Positions 7,583 to 9,465 of a stretch of 9,465 nt of DNA are shown here, in pieces. This DNA comes from Gammaproteobacteria bacterium. GTDB taxonomy: Bacteria > Pseudomonadota > Gammaproteobacteria > UBA4575. Within the stretch, counting starts at the first letter, position 1; each line of letters opens with the position of its first letter. Below the pieces are notes generated by a model that searched no databases, was not told where the DNA came from, and saw only the letters and a list, made by a program, of their open reading frames with translations. The position numbers were made by a program, and so were the translations under genes. The stretch spans positions 1 to 9,465 of the forward strand of contig JANQKJ010000059.1 of assembly GCA_028281205.1 (NCBI GenBank), read 5' to 3'.

Positions 7583-7583
7583 A

Positions 7584-8396
7584 TTATTTTTTTGATAAAC
7601 CTAACACATCTTGCATATCATAAATGCCGTTATCTTTACCTACTAACCAGGTAGCCGCCCTTACCGCACCACGTGCAAAAGTTAATCGACTGGTCGCTCT
7701 ATGAACAATCTCTACGCGTTCGCCAATACCTGCAAAAGTGACGGTATGTTCACCAACAATATCTCCCGCACGGATTGTCTGAAAGCCAATCGTTCCTGGT
7801 TTACGTACACCTATATTGCCATGTCTTGAATATTCAGCTTTTTCATCTAGATCAACATCTAACGCATCAGCAATGACCTCACCCATCCGCAATGCCGTTC
7901 CAGATGGCGCATCTACTTTGTTTTTATGATGCGCTTCGACAATTTCAATATCGTAATCTTCACCCAATGTTTTTGCAGCGGTTTGCAAAATACTTAAACA
8001 TAAATTGACACCCACACTCATATTAGGCGCGAATACGATAGGTATTGTTTTTCCGGCATCATGAATAGCTTGTTTTTGTTCGTCATCCAATCCTGTGGTC
8101 CCAATCACCATTGGAATATTTTTCTTCACACAATATTGCAGTGCATTCATCAAACCTGCAGGCAATGTAAAGTCTATCCATACCTGCACATCCTCAGGCA
8201 ACTGGTTGTTATCACTTATCATAGCAACACTTGCCGGTGCAATTCCCGCAACAGAACCAGCATCTGCACCTTCAAATTCTGAGCCTACACGCACTAAAGC
8301 AGCAACAAGTGTTGCTTGAGAGCTCTCAACACAGGCGTGCACAAGCGCCCGCCCCATGCGGCCATTAGAACCATTGATAACAATCTTAGTTGTCAT
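7584..8396 (-). CDS. dapB: 4-hydroxy-tetrahydrodipicolinate reductase
   Basis: Reduces 4-hydroxy-tetrahydrodipicolinate to tetrahydrodipicolinate with NAD(P)H, in the pathway to diaminopimelate (cell wall) and lysine. It has 270 residues (E. coli 273). The N-terminal Rossmann fold begins with GSNGRMGRA (9-17). GTTGL (99-103) and FAPNMSVGVN (122-131) follow. The catalytic signature EAHHKNKVDAPSGTAL (154-169) holds H156, H157 and K160 and the substrate-binding PSGT. At the cofactor ribose site E. coli has ALERE with E38-R39; here it is ALVRV with V35-R36, so the acidic residue is lost and the Arg kept, suggesting a shift toward NADPH (inference). The ATG at 8396 follows AAGAG (8407-8403) by 6 nt. 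That ribosome site overlaps the dnaJ stop codon. The 9-bp gap indicates co-transcription with dnaJ, and a terminator lies downstream. Confidence 0.98.
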   Translation of the reverse strand: MTTKIVINGSNGRMGRALVHACVESSQATLVAALVRVGSEFEGADAGSVAGIAPASVAMISDNNQLPEDVQVWIDFTLPAGLMNALQYCVKKNIPMVIGTTGLDDEQKQAIHDAGKTIPIVFAPNMSVGVNLCLSILQTAAKTLGEDYDIEIVEAHHKNKVDAPSGTALRMGEVIADALDVDLDEKAEYSRHGNIGVRKPGTIGFQTIRAGDIVGEHTVTFAGIGERVEIVHRATSRLTFARGAVRAATWLVGKDNGIYDMQDVLGLSKK

Positions 8397-8405
8397 AACA
8401 TTCTC

Positions 8406-9465
8406 TTAGTCGGCCCAAAATTTAAGATCATCAAAGAAACTTTTTACTCCATCAAGCCAGCCTTCTGATTTAGGGCTATGTTTTTTACCACCTGATTTAA
8501 GTGATGCATTCAACTGCTGCAGAAGTTCTTTTTGTTGTTTAGTCAGGTTAACAGGTGTTTCAGCTAACACATGCACAAACATATCACCCTGAGCACCACC
8601 ACGAACAGGCTTCACTCCTTTACCTTTTAAACGGAACTGCTTACCCGTTTGTGTTTCAGCAGGTATTTTTAGATTAATTCGTCCATCCAGTGTTGGAATT
8701 TCAACCTCACCGCCAAGCGCAGCATCAACGAAGCTAATAGGAATTTCACAATGCAAATGCTCACCATCACGTTCGAATATTGGATGCTCTTTTACATGTA
8801 CCTGCACATATAAGTCACCAGGAGGGCCACCATTTTCTCCCGCTTCGCCTTCATTTGCCAAACGAATTCTATCACCGGTATCCACACCGGCTGGAACTTT
8901 CACAGATAAGGTTCGAAGTTTATCAACGGTTCCAGCACCATTACATGCTTTGCATGGATGAGTGATTATTTTTCCTTTGCCTCGACATGTCGGGCACGGT
9001 TGCTGAATGGAGAAAAAGCCTTGCTGCATGCGCACTTGACCGACACCGCCACATGTCGGACAGGTTTCAAGTGTAGTTCCTGGTTCAGCACCTGTACCTG
9101 AACATACTTCACAGGTTTGTTTGGTTGATATATCAATTTTCGATTCTGTACCAAAAACAGCTTCTTCCAGTGATAGCTCTAAATTGTATTGAAGATCTGC
9201 GCCTCGATAAGCACGGTTTTGCCCACCACGGCTACCGCCAAAAATATCGCCAAAAATATCACCAAAAATATCACCGAAGTCAGCACCGCCTTGGGAAGAG
9301 AAACCGCCTTGTTGCTCGATACCGGCATGCCCGTACTGATCATAAATCTGGCGCTTTTGGCTATCAGACAAAATATCATAAGCTTCTTTTGCTTCTTTAA
9401 ATTTACCTTCCGCATCCGCATTATTTTCGTTACGGTCGGGATGATATTTCATCGCTAAGCGACGA
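8406..9465 (-). CDS. dnaJ: Chaperone DnaJ (Hsp40), N-terminus cut off by window edge
   Basis: Co-chaperone that delivers unfolded clients to DnaK and stimulates its ATPase; in E. coli it also helps inactivate sigma-32. The frame stays open to the right edge. The visible protein begins RRLAMKYHPDRN, so by comparison with E. coli about 25 N-terminal residues are outside, and the internal Met at 9452 is not the start. Numbering from that Met: the J-domain HPD motif (4-6), the Gly/Phe region with DIFGDIFGDIFGG (61-73), four zinc-binding repeats CEVCSGTG (114), CPTCGGVG (131), CPTCRGKG (153) and CKACNGAG (167), then the two C-terminal client-binding domains with PAGVDTGDRIRL and TLDGRINLKIP, and a C-terminal tail ending GVKSFFDDLKFWAD. 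The length and order are those of a full type I DnaJ. dapB follows after 9 bp. dnaK is expected just upstream, outside the window. Confidence 0.98.
   Translation of the reverse strand, partial: RRLAMKYHPDRNENNADAEGKFKEAKEAYDILSDSQKRQIYDQYGHAGIEQQGGFSSQGGADFGDIFGDIFGDIFGGSRGGQNRAYRGADLQYNLELSLEEAVFGTESKIDISTKQTCEVCSGTGAEPGTTLETCPTCGGVGQVRMQQGFFSIQQPCPTCRGKGKIITHPCKACNGAGTVDKLRTLSVKVPAGVDTGDRIRLANEGEAGENGGPPGDLYVQVHVKEHPIFERDGEHLHCEIPISFVDAALGGEVEIPTLDGRINLKIPAETQTGKQFRLKGKGVKPVRGGAQGDMFVHVLAETPVNLTKQQKELLQQLNASLKSGGKKHSPKSEGWLDGVKSFFDDLKFWAD
9238..9273 (-). repeat. Three tandem 12-bp units encoding DIFG repeats in dnaJ
   Basis: Plus-strand units CCAAAAATATCG, CCAAAAATATCA and CCAAAAATATCA are consecutive (9238-9249, 9250-9261, 9262-9273) and nearly identical. 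They encode repeated DIFG in the Gly/Phe linker. E. coli has DIFGDVFGDIFGG at this place, so the protein repeat is conserved. What stands out is the near-identity at DNA level, which could allow slippage in 4-residue steps. Confidence 0.9.

Noticed and set aside
7542..7583. ARG box upstream of carA
   Set aside because: Only one half-site (ATTCA) is visible; the other half does not match, so ArgR control cannot be claimed.
9125..9458. Overlapping frames on both strands inside dnaJ
   Set aside because: They come from the repetitive Gly/Phe-coding DNA in the wrong frames; DnaJ explains the region fully.

Overview
The window is a run of seven housekeeping genes, all on the minus strand, from a gammaproteobacterium. 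In transcription order (right to left) they are dnaJ (5' end cut off by the window), dapB, carA, carB, greA, rlmE (ftsJ) and ftsH (3' end cut off). The same neighbourhood (dnaK-dnaJ-dapB-carAB-greA-rlmE-ftsH) is familiar from Pseudomonas and related Gammaproteobacteria. The proteins align closely, by memory, with their E. coli counterparts; in CarB even the residue numbers of the active-site and effector-site residues match. Base composition looks moderate, GC in the 40s by eye. The genus cannot be fixed from these sequences alone.

Layout: dnaJ (8406 to past 9465) and dapB (7584-8396) are 9 bp apart and should share a transcript. A 169-bp spacer (7415-7583), the only sizeable non-coding stretch, separates dapB from carA. 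It carries a strong intrinsic terminator, a 10-bp palindrome, an 11-bp direct repeat, a weak promoter candidate and an excellent Shine-Dalgarno that fixes a TTG start for carA. carA (6278-7414), carB (3048-6272), greA (2559-3035), rlmE (1906-2529) and ftsH (3-1859, continuing off the left edge) follow with gaps of 5, 12, 29 and 46 bp, so they could form one long operon. No gene-free stretch exceeds 300 bases. There are no RNA genes, mobile elements or CRISPR arrays, and no sign of horizontal transfer.

Functional logic: CarAB makes carbamoyl phosphate for arginine and pyrimidines; DapB serves lysine and diaminopimelate synthesis; GreA rescues stalled RNA polymerase; RlmE methylates 23S rRNA; DnaJ and FtsH are heat-shock quality-control factors. 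In E. coli, DnaK/DnaJ and FtsH are the two arms controlling sigma-32, and here they flank the metabolic genes.

I see no new biological system. The point most worth following is the carA leader. A good terminator ends 24 nt before the carA start, which leaves no room for a conventional promoter after it, so carAB transcripts probably read through it. That makes it either an attenuator or a leaky dnaJ-dapB terminator. Smaller points are the missing yhbY gene between greA and rlmE, a sigma-32-like promoter candidate before rlmE, absent Shine-Dalgarno sequences for greA and rlmE, and a cofactor-site substitution in DapB.
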